A DNA stretch of 64,000 nucleotides from Otis tarda (taxonomy: Eukaryota; Chordata; Aves; Otidiformes; Otididae): positions 39,091,803-39,155,802 of the forward strand of contig CM048591.1 in assembly GCA_026413225.1 (NCBI GenBank). The letters are read 5' to 3'. The position numbers and the translations under genes are program-made. This document shows positions 35,490 through 47,412 of the stretch, piece by piece; position 1 is the first letter of the stretch; each line of letters begins with the position of its first letter. The notes under the pieces are model-generated. The model saw only the letters and a program-made list of their open reading frames with translations, was not told the origin of the DNA and searched no databases.

Positions 35490-38048
35490 CAATCCTCCCA
35501 GTAACAGGGCGAGACTTTGGAAGAAACAGGTGAGCCTAGGATGTCAATACTTGGCTCCAGGACTGGTGCCTCTACCAAAACTTTGGGTTTTTAAACCTTT
35601 GAGAGACAAGGTATACTGGTGCCTGACGGGATCCAGCTGTCCCAATGGGGGAAACCAAGTCTTTGGGTGTAAGCTGATGGAACTGATTGAGAGAGCTTTA
35701 AACTAAAATTGATGGGGAAAGGGGATACCAGCAGGATTGCAGTAGGTAAGCCAAGGGTTGGCGTGGCGTCACCTGAGAGTGCCAGTTCTCTTGGGAACAT
35801 TTACACTGCTCCTGGGAGCACGGCGTTCTCAGGAGCGTATCTGAACTGCTTGTACACCGATGCATGCAGTATGAGAAACAAACAGGAAGAACTGGAAGCT
35901 TTGGTAAGCTCCCAGAGCTAAGATATCATTGGTGTTAGTGAGACGTGGTGGACTGAGTCCCATGATCAGAGTGCTGGGACGGAGGGCTACAGGCTGTTCA
36001 GGAAGGACGCACAGGGCAGGTGAGGGGGAGGTGTCGCACTATGTGTAAGGGAGAGGTTTGACTGTACAGCTCTTACAGTTAGTGGTGATGTGATTGAGGG
36101 ACTCTGGGTGGGGATTAGGGGAATGGAAAAAAATGGAAATGTTGTAATGGATGTCTACTACTGATTGCCCAGACAGGATGTAAGCACTGATGAGTTATTC
36201 TACAGGCAATTAGGAGAAATTTCTGGATTGATAGCCCTGGTCATTATAGGAAATTTCAACTTCCTAGACATCAGTTGGGGATATCATGCTTCTCTGATGA
36301 GCAAGTCTTGGAAATTCTTGATGTCTGTAGGAGATAACTTCTTGTCACAGGTACTCAGTGAGCCAACTAGGAAAGATGCCCTCCAAGACTTGCTACTTGT
36401 GAATAAGGAAGGATTCACGGGGGATGTTGATGGTAGGTGGCTGTCTTGGCCATATGATCATGAAATGGTTGAGTTTAGAATTTTCAGACTAATATGAAAA
36501 AAGGAAAGCAGAGTTGCTATCCTGGACTTCAGGAGAGCAAACTTCATGCTATTCAGGGAGCTATTCAGCAAAGTACACTGGGAATCTGCTTTTGGGCACT
36601 TAAGAATCCATGAGTGCTGGTCAATCTTTAAGAACCACTTTTTAGAATCACAGGAGCAGGCAATCCCACTGTGTTATAAGCCAAGCAAGCGGGGCAGAAG
36701 ACCACCTTGGCTGAACAGTGAAGTTCTCGTGCAGGTCAAGAGGAAAAAGAAATCGTGATCTCTGGAAGCGATATCAGGCTTTGCAGGAAGAGTATAGAGC
36801 TGTGGTTCGTACATACAGTCAGAATGCACAAAAGGCCAAAGTTCAATTAGAGTTGAAACTGGCTATTGTTGTTTCAGATAACAAGAAGCACAGTGGATGT
36901 AGTTTTTCTAGATTTTATTAAGGCTTTTGATGTTGTCCCTCACAGCATCCTGCTGGACAAGTTGTCCAGCTGTGGGGTAAGGAGGTTTACAGTGCGCTGG
37001 GTGAAGAACTGGCTGAACGGCAGAGCTCAAAGTGAATGGGGCTACATCTCACCGGCAACCAGTCACCAGCAGTTCCTCGGTGTTCAATTCTAGGGCCAGA
37101 ATAGGGTTCAATAAATTTACCAATGATCTGGATGCAGGAGTTGAATGCACCTGTAGCAAGTTTGCGGATGATACCAAACTGGAAGGTGCTGTTGACTCTC
37201 TTGAGGGACAAGAGGACTTGCAGAGGGATCTAGATAGATTGGAGCACTGGGCAATGATTAATGGGATGAAATTTATCAAGTCCAAATGCTAGATTCTGCA
37301 TCTGGGACGGAGTAACGCCAGGCACAAGTGTAAACTGAGAGGGGAGTGGTTGGAGAGCTGCCCTGCAGAAAGGGATCTGAGGGTGCTAGTTGCCAGCAGA
37401 ATCAATATGAGTCAGTAGTGTATCCTGGCAGCCAAGAGGGCAAACCGCACTCTGTGGTGTATCAAACATAGCATAACCAGCCAGTCAAAAGATTATTCCG
37501 CTGTATTCAGCCTCGGTGTGACTTCACCTGGTATATTGTGTGCAGTTCTGGGCCCCACAGTTTAAGAAGATGTGAAGGTCCTTGAATGCATCCAGAGGAG
37601 GGCAACAAAACTGGTGGAAGGGCTGGAGGGCATCTAGTGTGAGGAGCAGCTGAGGACTCTGGATTTGTCTAGTTTGGAGAAAAAGAGGCTAAGGGGTGAT
37701 GTCGTTGCACTCTGCAGCTTCCCCAGGAGGGGAAGTGGAGAGGGAGGTGCTGATCTCTTCTTCCTGGGATCCAGTGATTGAAAATGCGGGAATGGTTCAA
37801 AGCTGCACCAGGAGAGGTCTAGACTAGACATTAGGAGCCCTTTCTTTACTGAGACGGTGGTCAAACACTGGAACAGACTTCCTAGAAGGGTGGTTAATGC
37901 CCCAAGCTTGTCAGTGTTTAAGAAGCATTTGGACAGTGTCCTTAACAATTTACTTTATCTTTTGGTCAGCCCTGAATTGGTCAGGCAGTTGGACTAGATG
38001 ATCGTTGTATGTCCCTTTCAAATGAAATAGTCTATTCTGTCCTATTCT
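35490..38048 (+). mobile_element. CR1 LINE, long but internally deleted
   Basis: A decayed CR1 in plus orientation. It starts in the family's 5' region (around 35556, then GAGAGCTTTAAACTA). ORF2 remains follow: an endonuclease start (SMRNKQEELEALVSS, then DIIGVSETWW and EGYRLFRKD), then VIIGNFNFLDISWGY. A block near 36870-36890 jumps from QLELKLAIV straight to FLDFIKAFDVV, so much of the first half of the reverse transcriptase is missing. The RT motif FADDTKL is at about 37162. Many stops and frameshifts make it inactive. It ends near 38048 with a worn 3' end. Confidence 0.9.
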
Positions 38049-38197
38049 GGTAATAGAATAGGATCATTTCATTTCTAGGCACGACATCATCATAAACCAC
38101 TCTACTTAAACATTTTAGATAACTGTCTTTCTAGTTTAATTTTCATACATAAAACTCATAAAACCAAATTATGTATTTCAACATATTATCAATGACT

Positions 38198-38961
38198 AGG
38201 CACAAATACAGGCTGGGCGGGGAATGGATTGAGAGCAGCCCTGAGGAGAAGGGCTTGGGAGTGCTGGTGGATGAGAAGCTTAACAGGAGTAGGCAATGCG
38301 CCCTTGCGGCCCAGAAGGCCAACTGCATCCTGGGCTGCATCAAGAGGAGTGTGGCCAGCAGGTCGAGGGAGGTGATTCTCCCCCTCTACTCTGCCCTGGT
38401 GAGACCCCACCTGGAGTACTGTGTCCAGTTCTGGAGCCCCCAACACAAGAAGGACATGGACCAGCTGGAGAAGGTCCAGAGGAGGGCCACAAAGATGATA
38501 AAAGGGCTGGAGCACCTCTCGTATGAGGACAGGCTGAGAGAATTGGGGCTGTTCAGCCTGGAGAAGAGGAGGCTCCAGGGAGAGCTTATAGCGGTCTTCC
38601 AGTACCTCAAGGGGGCCTACAAGAAAAATGGGGAAAGGCTGTTTAGTAGGGCCTGTTGCAATAGGACAAGGAGTAATGGTTTTAAAATAGAGGGGGGTAG
38701 ATTTAGATTGGAAATTAGGAAAAAAATTTTTACGATGCGAGTTATAGAACACTGGAACAGGTTGCCCAGAAAGGTGGTGGAGGCCCCATCCCTGGAAACG
38801 TTCAAGGCCAGGCTGGATGAGGCTCTGAGCAACCTGATCTAGTTGGGGATGTCCCTGCTCCTTGCAGGGGAGTTGGACTAGATGACCTTTGAAGGTCCCT
38901 TCCAACCCTAACCATTCTATGATTCTATGATTCTATGATTCTATGATTCTATGATTCTATG
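38198..38961 (+). mobile_element. Young CR1 LINE 3' end with intact ORF2 C-terminus
   Basis: A 5'-truncated CR1 beginning at AGGCACAAATACAGGCTGGG. The ORF2 C-terminal part is open to the stop after LDEALSNLI at 38842 (the ATG at 38171 lies in flanking DNA). The element ends in six perfect ATTCTATG units at 38914-38961. Intact coding and a perfect tail suggest it is among the youngest repeats here. It lies only about 150 bp after the older CR1 at 35490-38048. Confidence 0.95.
38914..38961 (+). repeat. CR1 terminal octamer repeat (ATTCTATG)6
   Basis: Six uninterrupted copies of ATTCTATG forming the 3' end of the CR1. Avian CR1 elements end in such octamers, which are thought to take part in target-primed reverse transcription. 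Confidence 0.96.
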
Positions 38962-38969
38962 ACTAGACA

Positions 38970-40875
38970 TTTATCTAATTTTGCCTTGCTAGCAGAAGAT
39001 AAAGCCCTTAAGACATGTAGAGAAAAATCGTCAAAAGAAATTGAAGTGAGCAGTTACCATTGATTTCCTCTTTAATGCTGTCCACACGTGAACACCTTTC
39101 CTGCTTTAAACATGAGCAAATGACTGCTTCTTCCTCCTTGAGACTTGCCTTACAGTGGTGACAGATAATCCTCATGAGCTATTGTCCAGTGTGCTTCCAC
39201 TTAACACTGGAATTCATTTTCTTCTCAAGTGATTTGTCCACCCTGAACCACGGTGAGTAATGTAACTTACAAACATAATTAATTATGCATATATCCAAAC
39301 CTACTCCTGTAAAATAGCTCAATAATTGCAATGTATTAACGAGCAGTGGCATTTCTAAGCTGTATGAAGGACTTCTTCATGTGTGCTAATATTCAGTCAA
39401 GTAATAAAATCCTCGTGAATGGTTTTGTGATCTGGTTGGAGGAAGTCTATTAGAAATATAAAAATATCATAGTATTATTATTTCATCACTTTGTTCCAGA
39501 AGATATTTAAACATAAATATGTATACTGTGAGAATTTTTAAAAAATTAAAACACTTACTGAATTCTAGTGGTAATAGTGATGCGTGTAAACTGAATTAAC
39601 TAACTTATTTATTCACAGGTACATAGTTTTATGGATTACCATCTCTGAACTTGAAAAGAAATTTATTTCTATGACCTGTTGACAGCATGTTTCCTCTTTC
39701 CATCCAAAACAGGGTTTCTAAGCCTTCTAAAAGTATCAGTCTCTTATCTGAGGTATACAACATTTCTAACTTCCCAACAGTTCCTTTTAGAGAAGAAGAG
39801 GGAGAAGGAAGTGAGGTAATGAGGAAAGGAAGGAGAAGGGAAGGAACTTATCAATGATAACCATTATGTAGATGTGCATGTCAGTATTATTTACCCAAGT
39901 TCAGTCTGAGAAGTCGATAAAAGCCCCCTTACCTCCCCAAAAAGCAAATACTTACAACGTGTGGAAAGAAGTGGAGTTTTTGTCACTTAAGGTTGATCAA
40001 AATCTTCCTTGTTTCACAAATGCTTCCCAACCTCATTCCTTTCCTGTCAGACTTTTATTGGATGCTGCCTGCTGACTAAGAAACCCTATAACCCAGAGTA
40101 CTCATCAGCATCCTCTGTAGGGCCCATGTGGACAGAGCAAAAAATATTATTTCCTAAGGCTGCAAAAGAAGAAGTGTTGATGGGCCTTAATCTGTCCTGT
40201 ATCCATTTCCTTAGGCCTAGTTTTCATCTACATTTTCCTTGTGTTTTCCAAAAGGTTTTCAGCAGTGTGAGTCTTCCTCATAAAATTACTATTTTATCTT
40301 GCTTGCTGACTCTTAAGCACTCAGTGGTATAACTTGAAAGTACTATATGTATGTGCCATACTGGCACCCAATAAATGTGTTTATGTTAGCGTTTTACAGT
40401 GCTGGACGTGCAGACTTCCCAGACAAGAGGGTTTTTTTTGTTTGTTTCAGGTGCAGATTTGTCTTGTGTCTACATTTAGAGTCATGCACTTGTGTGCACT
40501 ACTTGTGTGCTTGGATGGTTTCTCTCTTGGTCAGAGGCAAGCTGTGATGACATTGCATGCAAAAAGCCACATAGAGCTCCCCGCCTGCAATGTATCTGCA
40601 GGGTCCTTCAGTAGCTTGCTTTTTACAGTGCACAGGCTTCTATTAGTAAAGACTAGACAGTCTGGGGTGTTTCTACAGAAGTCTGGTTTCACTTATCTGC
40701 TATAGACATATTCATCTGGGAATCACTTACTAGGTGTGGACACATTGTGAATACTAAAGACCAGCAACTAGCATGAACTCTTTTGCTGATAAGCACAACT
40801 TGGGTGTACAATCCTAGAACCACAACACGTAGCATCAAATCAAACCTCTATATCTTTGAATTACACCAGTGAGTA
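38970..40875. other. Intergenic, no gene seen
   Basis: AT-rich sequence with short, overlapping chance reading frames (the longest, about 120 codons near 40334-40705, has no recognisable motif). No repeat family recognised. Confidence 0.5.
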
Positions 40876-40879
40876 AGGT

Positions 40880-41573
40880 CAGATCCTTAAGCTATTAAGG
40901 ACACCATCCCACACAACATCCTTGTTGCTAAATTAGAGAGATATGTGTTTGATGGATGGGCTGTTAGATGGGTAAGGAACTGACTGAATGACTGTATCCA
41001 AAGGATTTCAATCAATGCTTCAATGTCTAAATAGAGATCAGTAACAAACAGTGTCCCTCGGGGTCTGTGTTGGGACTGGTACTGTTCAATATCTTTATTA
41101 ATGACATAAACAGAGAGACTGAGTGCACCCGCAGCAAGTTTGTGGATAACACCAAGATGAGTGGTTACAGTTGATATGTTTGAGGGAAGAGATGCCATCC
41201 AGAGGGACCTTGACAAGCTTGAGGAGTGAGCCAATGTGAATCTCATGAAGTGCAACAAGACCTAATGCAAGGTCAGACACTGGGTCGGGGCAATCATCAG
41301 CATCAGTAGAGGCTGGGTGGTGAATGGATTGAGAGCAGCCCTACAGAGAAGGACTTATGAATACTGGTAGATGAAAAAATAGATATGAATCAGCAATGTG
41401 CACTTGCAACCCTGAAAGCCAATTGTATCCTCAGCTCCATAAAAAGAAGCGTGGCCAGCAGATTGAGGGAGGTGATTCTCTCCCTCAGCTCTGCTCTGGT
41501 GAGACCCCACCTGAAGTACTGCATCCAGCTTTGGTATCCCCAGCACAAAGTAGCCATGGACCTCTTAGAGCGG
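40880..41573 (+). mobile_element. CR1 LINE, 5' part, interrupted by LTR
   Basis: CR1 reverse-transcriptase region in plus orientation: ACACCATCCCACACAACATCC corresponds to the TVSHNI/DVVPHSIL segment, followed by a decayed FADD-type block and the region matching CALATLKANCILSSIKRSVA. The copy stops at GACCTCTTAGAGCGG where an LTR begins, and resumes at 42711. Confidence 0.9.
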
Positions 41574-42710
41574 TGTCGTAGTTCAGCCCCGATCGGGACC
41601 AGACTACGCAGTCTCTCTCTCGCTCCCCCCACCCTCTGAGAGAATAGGGGGAGATGATATAAGGAAAATGGCTCGAGGTTTAAGATAAGGACGGGGAGAA
41701 ATCCTTAAAGTTACCGTCATGGGCAAAACAGACTCGACTTGGAGAAAACTATTCATTTATTTCTAAAATTAGCAGGATAACGAGACAGAGAACAAGATAA
41801 CCTCCCCCCACCCCTCCCTCTTCCCGGGCTTAACATTATCTATACTACCTCCCCTCCTGACCGGCACGGGGTGGGGGAAAGGGAATGGGGGTCACGGTCA
41901 GTTCATCACGCGCTGTTTTATGCCGCTGTGTCATCGTCGGGGGAAGAACTCCTCACATTCCTCCTCTGCTCCAGCGTGGGGTCCCTCCCACGGGCCACAG
42001 TCCTTCGTGAAACTGCTCCGGCGTGGGTCATCTCTTCCACGGGGTGCAGTCCCTCTAGAACAGCTGTCCCAGCGGGTCCTCCACGGGCCACAGCCTCCTT
42101 CAGGCCTCCACCTGCTCCAGCGTGGGGTCCTCCACGGGCTGCAGGTGGATCTCTGCCCCTCCGTGGACCTCCATGGGCTGCAGGGGGACAACCCGCTCCA
42201 CCATGGTCTTCACCACGAGTTGCAGAGGAATCTTGGCCAGGAGCCGCATTACTCCTCCCCCTCCTTCTTCACTGACCTTGGCGTCTGCAGCCGTTCCTCA
42301 CAACAGGCTGGCAGACGCCTCTCAGGATCCTTTTTACATCTTGTTCACTTCTCATCTCCTCTCCACTCCTTGCAGCCAGGTTGGGCCGAGTTGGGCCCAG
42401 TCGGCTGCCCGGCGGGAGGCCAGAGGGTGAGGCCTGCAAGGCCCACGAGGCTCGCGCCTCCCCCTCTCTGCCCCCCGCTCAGCTGCTCCACATCTTCTCT
42501 TCTTTTTTTTTTTTTTCTGTTTTCCCCTACTTAAATATGTTATCGCAGAGGCGTTATCACGGGACATTCTGCTACCAATTGGCTCGGCCTTGGCCAGCAG
42601 TGGGTCCGCCCTAGGCCCAGCTGAGTCCACTAAACAAAGGGGAGCAACTTCTAGCAGTTTCCTACAGAAGCTACCACCTTAGGCCCCCCCTCACTAACAA
42701 AACCAGAACA
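41574..42710 (-). mobile_element. Solo LTR, 1.1-kb ERVL-like family (copy C), nested in CR1
   Basis: The 1137-bp element is in minus orientation; on plus it starts TGTCGTAGTTCAGCCC and ends CAAAACCAGAACA. The flanking 5-bp duplication AGCGG is perfect (41569-41573 and 42711-42715). Removing the LTR and one duplication rejoins CR1 sequence without a gap. It shares its GC-rich body with copies A and B. The open frames of about 200 codons inside it are not genes. Confidence 0.93.
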
Positions 42711-43191
42711 AGCGGGTCCAGAGCAGGGCTACAAAAATTATCAGGGGGCTGGAGCACCTCTCCTTTGAGGAAAGGCTGAAGGAGTTGAGGTTGTTCAGCC
42801 TGGAGAAAAAAAGGCCCCAGTGGAGACTTTATTGCAGCCTTTCAAGATATAGTCTTTCTTACATATATCTTATGTAATGATTTATTTAAGAAGGACAGAG
42901 AAAGACTTTTTACCATGGCCTTTAGTGATAGGACAAGGGGTAGTAGTTTAAAAGTGAAAGAGGGTAGCTTGATATTGGATATAAGAAAGAAATTATTTGC
43001 TATAAGGGTGGTGAGACACTGGAACAGGTTGCCCAGAGAAGATGTGGAAGCCCCTTCATGGCAAATATTAAAGGTTAGGTTGAACGGGGCTTTGAACAAC
43101 CTGACCTAGTGAAAGATGTCCCTGCCCATGGCAAGGCTTTGGACTAGATGAGATTTAAGGGTCCAAAAAAACCCAAATCATTCTGTGATTC
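42711..43191 (+). mobile_element. CR1 LINE, 3' part after nested LTR
   Basis: Continuation of the CR1 at 40880: GGGTCCAGAGCAGGGCTAC, then GGCTGGAGCACCTCTCC and the C-terminal frame ending [15 protein letters not shown]. The 3' end is a worn ATTCTGTGATTCT. Several frameshifts show it is old. Confidence 0.92.
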
Positions 43192-43199
43192 TAAATATC

Positions 43200-44345
43200 T
43201 GCCAGCTCCTAAAGATACTAGTCTTTTTTTTTTTTCCAAAGGTAATAACAGTGTTCACAATTTTATAGTATGCTAGTTCTCTTGAATCTCAGGTTGAAAT
43301 TTGGGAAACACAGTTGCACACCCCTTGCTGTTGTTGACACCTTCAAAATAGAATCCTGAGACAATTCATAAAAGCTTTACAAGGCTTCTACCAAAACCAA
43401 TACCAAAGTGAAGTTTTCTGTTGGAAATGCACCTGCAAAAGCTGCGGAGAAACCATTCTGACTGGAGCATTATGAACACATACACGCATACTGCCACAAA
43501 GCAGAACATTGGGACTTGGAGACATATTGTGGAGGCCATGTATTAATGGTAAGAAGCATTGGATCAGTTCTCCATTTTAGCCAAGTTTCATCGAAGAACA
43601 CTCTTCCCTCATGCTTGTCATTCTTTGTTTCTTCATCTCCATTTATTGACTAGCATAGTAACTAACAGCTCTTTTTCAGTTCTGTTTCTATGTGACTGCA
43701 ATTTATGCTGCAGTCTTTCTGCTGCTTATGAGTACTATCAGATTCAGGTATGTTTTCAGATGTGTCTGTTGTCGTGCAGCACTCAAGGATTTATATGGTT
43801 TGTACAATGCTTTCTTCAGACTTCCTTAAAACTTTAAGTAAAATTTTCATTTTTTTAAAGAAATGTGCTTTTCAATTTTTCACATGATACTGAGAAATTT
43901 CTTTTTTTTTTTTCAGATTTTAAGCTGAAACACTCTACGTGAGTATGTTAAACTGTGATGTGTTCCATGTCTGTTCCCTTCACCCATACATGCAGCTAAA
44001 TTTATATAAAGAAGGGACAACTGCGCTTCTGTAGTGTGATCGCTTGTTTGTGTAATATTCACCATGGGCAATGATGTTATGCGTGTTTGAGGATATCTCT
44101 AGGAAGACCTTGATACATAATTTACCACTAATGGAGAATTCATTATGGCCTTTAGTAAGATACGCCAATTTATTTTTATTGATAATTTTATTTCCTGGCA
44201 GAAAAAAAAAGGAAGAAAGGCATCTTGTTTATTGTTTGAGTTTGTTTACCTTGAATTTCCAGACACACAATATTTTTGTATTGAGTAGAAAAACCCTTAA
44301 TGATCATTGCAATAAAGCAGATCCCTTCACTCTCTCTTTGACAAG
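43200..44345. other. Intergenic, no gene seen
   Basis: AT-rich sequence between CR1 copies, with T-rich runs near 43230 and 43900. Only short chance frames are present. Confidence 0.5.
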
Positions 44346-44349
44346 CTAA

Positions 44350-44960
44350 ATAGATTGTGCTTTTTGTCTTTCAGTGTACAGCTTGTTTTTGCAGCCTTAA
44401 ATGTTCCTTATGGCTCTTTTCTGGATACTGTCTAATTTCAGTGTCTTTCATGGACATTGAGAACTGGATGCAATACGCCAGAAGCAATCATGCTAATGCC
44501 AAATGCAGAGGTTATGTAACATCCCTATTTATACATCTGAAACCAGCTTATTTGCCATTTTGCTTGTGCTGCTGCACTGAGAAGTCATATTCACTTGATT
44601 ATCAATCACAGACAATCCTATGGCATAGTTAGCTGCCGAATAAATGCATCCTACATTCTTTATTCCTAAGCTTAAACCTTACATTCTTTTTTTTTTTTGT
44701 TGAAATGCCTACTGTTTATTTGAGACAAAGCAGGTAAGCTGTTCAAATCACAGCACTGCAATCTGTATTAATTACTGCTCTCTGTAGCTCCATGTCTTTT
44801 GCAAATTTTACTGATGACAGTTTTGTATTTTCTTCCAAATGACTTGTAAAAATTGTGTAGAGCTAAGCAGTGGTATCTGCACAATTCTGGTAGAGACACA
44901 CCATAATGTACTTCTACATTTATAGTATGCCTAGAGATCTGTCTGCTTTCTCATCTGAGT
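44350..44960 (-). mobile_element. Very old, degraded CR1/L3-type LINE
   Basis: Minus-strand remains of a CR1-group LINE. TTATGGCTCTTTTCTGGATA, GAACTGGATGCAATACGCCA and TGCCAAATGCAGAGGTTATG keep the order of the CR1 3' coding region, and TCTTTTGCAAATTTTACTGA with GTAGAGACACACCATAATG matches the block around the RT FADD motif. No frame survives. Identified by recalled consensus, so boundaries are approximate. Confidence 0.65.
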
Positions 44961-44969
44961 TGGTGAGGT

Positions 44970-47410
44970 AGTCAACAGCAGACTGTGTATGGTACCCCAT
45001 CTTGTGTTTTATCTGATAAAACAGATCTGCTAAACATTCAGCGTCAAGTTTTTTTCCAAATTTTCAATATTTTGAAAACAGAATTGCTTTCTTTTTTTCT
45101 GCATGTTATCACTTCACTATAGCAGAAAATTCTTATTTCCCCCCCCAAACAAAAGGCAATCAAAAACACTGAGGTAGTTGCTTTCTGTGCTTTTTTTTTT
45201 TTTTTTGTCACTTCTTTCAATATTAGAGGAAAAGAGCAGTGGGATCTCCACTCCAAAGCATCTGCGTGCATCGGCTGGCACAGATTAGTAAATGTCAGCT
45301 CTGAAGTGCTTTCAGAATCAGTTAAAAAATGTATGAAGCAACCTGTCAAGCTGTCACAGATCAGGCAGATTGAATGACAACCATCAAGGATTTGGGTACT
45401 GGGGTTTGTTTAAGAGCCAACGGGAGTAAGACTTCTTCACACACTCACTCACTTGCTTGTCCCAGCATTTGGCTTCTGAGCTCTCAACCTCCATCTCCAG
45501 AAGGGAGGTCAGTGCTCAGTCAGTACGGCTGGGCAGAAAGTCATGTAGACTCCTGCTCTGACGTTGCTGGAAGTTACCTCTCTTGGGTGTTACTAAGGAT
45601 GCTGGGCATCCCCTGGCACTCATCTCCACTCAGCTCTCTGGTTTCTAGGATCTTCACCCACTTCCAAAATGTTTCTTTCAGCCAGGGTCTTCACTCGCTC
45701 CTTTCCAGGCCCCAGCTTTTCCAGCCTGAATAGTCTGTGTGCAGAAGCAGGATGTGTGATCAGTCTCTTAAGTGGTGTCTCATGTCTCTTCATCAATTAG
45801 GGGATTCAGGACGTGCCATTTGTGTTTAGATCAGGTGTTATCAACATTTCCCTGTATCCCTTACCAGTTGCAACTAGCAGGTAGCAGGCTTCTGCTCGGG
45901 AGTGTAAAAGTTCACTTTCAGACATCTGCTCACATACACACATGCATCTAATTATCTGCTGCCTGCTAGCATTCACAACTAACTTTTTAAACCCATGGCA
46001 GAAGCACGATTGCTTTTGTGATTCAGAAGTACTGTCGTGACTCATAGGCCCTTTGGATATGCAAGTACGAATCTTTAAATAGCAGGCTGTGGCTGAAAGA
46101 CAGAGGAAGCAAAGTGGCTTGTCTCCTTTGACAATCTTGGTCCCTGGTAAAGACACACTCATTCACACACTTTACGTGTTAAACTGCTGTATTTTTGTAG
46201 TTTTTTGAATCAGATACAATACAGAGGAAAAAAAATCTAAGCCCTTGTAACAGGCTTAGTTTATGTAACTCAGACAGGCTCCTATTTCCTAGTCCTCCAC
46301 ACAGCCAGAGTTGCAGGAAAACAGCCAAGGCACCTACAACGGATTCTCGGTGAGTGCTTCATCATCTGGGGGAACAGGAGTTTTATCCTACTGCCTTGTC
46401 AGTGCGAGAGAAATGGATGTCTGGAATAACAGGCAAGTACCAGCCAAAATTACTGTTTCTGCTCTGGCTGTGTCATTTGAAAAAGAAGACTCCTACTCTA
46501 CAGCCACATTATTTTTGATGTGTCCCTACCCTGCAGATCCCAATGCAGATACTGGCAGACCTGCTGGGCTGAGGAGAAGAAAAGAAACTCCCATACATTC
46601 CCAGGAGAGGTTCTGTAACGCCCACAGTATCAGCACTGATTTCTAGTGTTCTTCTCAAAATAGATGTTAGACAAAATGCTTCACTCTACTTTTTGCTTTT
46701 TAACTGTTTTTTCAAGAGATTTAGGTAAAATATTACCTGCTAAAAAGCGTAAGAGTGAGATGAAGAGCTCATAGCTGTTCTTGCAGCAACTATATGCCTC
46801 TCAAAGAGCCTTCCGAGACTGCTAGATTGGGAGTCATGTATGTGTCTCATTCTTCAGTGGAGGCTCTGGGTAGATGGATTACAGGATAAAGCGAGGGAGA
46901 TTTTGAAACTCCAATGTGGCTGAACTCCAGTATTGCAGAAGTGGTTCACAAGAAGGAGAGCCATCTGCACCATGCAGAAGTGGATTATCAATAACCAAGG
47001 AGAATCCCAAGTAGTTACTGATCAACTAGTTAGTGGTCTGGGATCAAGACATGTGTGGTGAATTCTGGTTTTCTAGGCAATATGTAGTATGTTTCAGGGG
47101 CATCTGCACAGCACAGCCAGCATACCAGGGGACCCTGAAAAACTAAAAAAGTCAGATGTGTCTGGGCTATTCCGGAGCCATGTGCTAACAAACCCTGAAG
47201 TACTTTAAACAGGAATTCAGGGGCTTCAGTGATGCCAGATTTGGTGTGCCACACCAGAAGAATCATGCAGAAATGTGAAATATCCAAGCAAGTTTCTAAC
47301 TGGAGAGTTTCATGAACCTCTGGGCTACTCCTGTTGATCACTTGATATGAGTGGTGATCCTCCCCAGACTCTGACCTCAAAGTATGCTCTGTTGTTGCAA
47401 AAGCTAGGTC
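44970..47410. other. Intergenic, no gene seen
   Basis: Contains T-rich runs (about 45191-45207) and several frames of 100-119 codons (45374-45733 plus, 45806-46162 minus, 46311-46646 plus) with no recognised domain. I treat these as chance. Confidence 0.5.
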
Positions 47411-47412
47411 CT

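Noticed and set aside
46311..46355. A segment ending TTCTCG|GTGAGT that resembles an exon end
   Set aside because: Only one donor-like site is seen, with no matching acceptor, conserved peptide or neighbouring exon.
45374..46646. Three frames of 111-119 codons
   Set aside because: No recognisable domain, no splice-consistent neighbours, and different strands; lengths are within chance for this composition.
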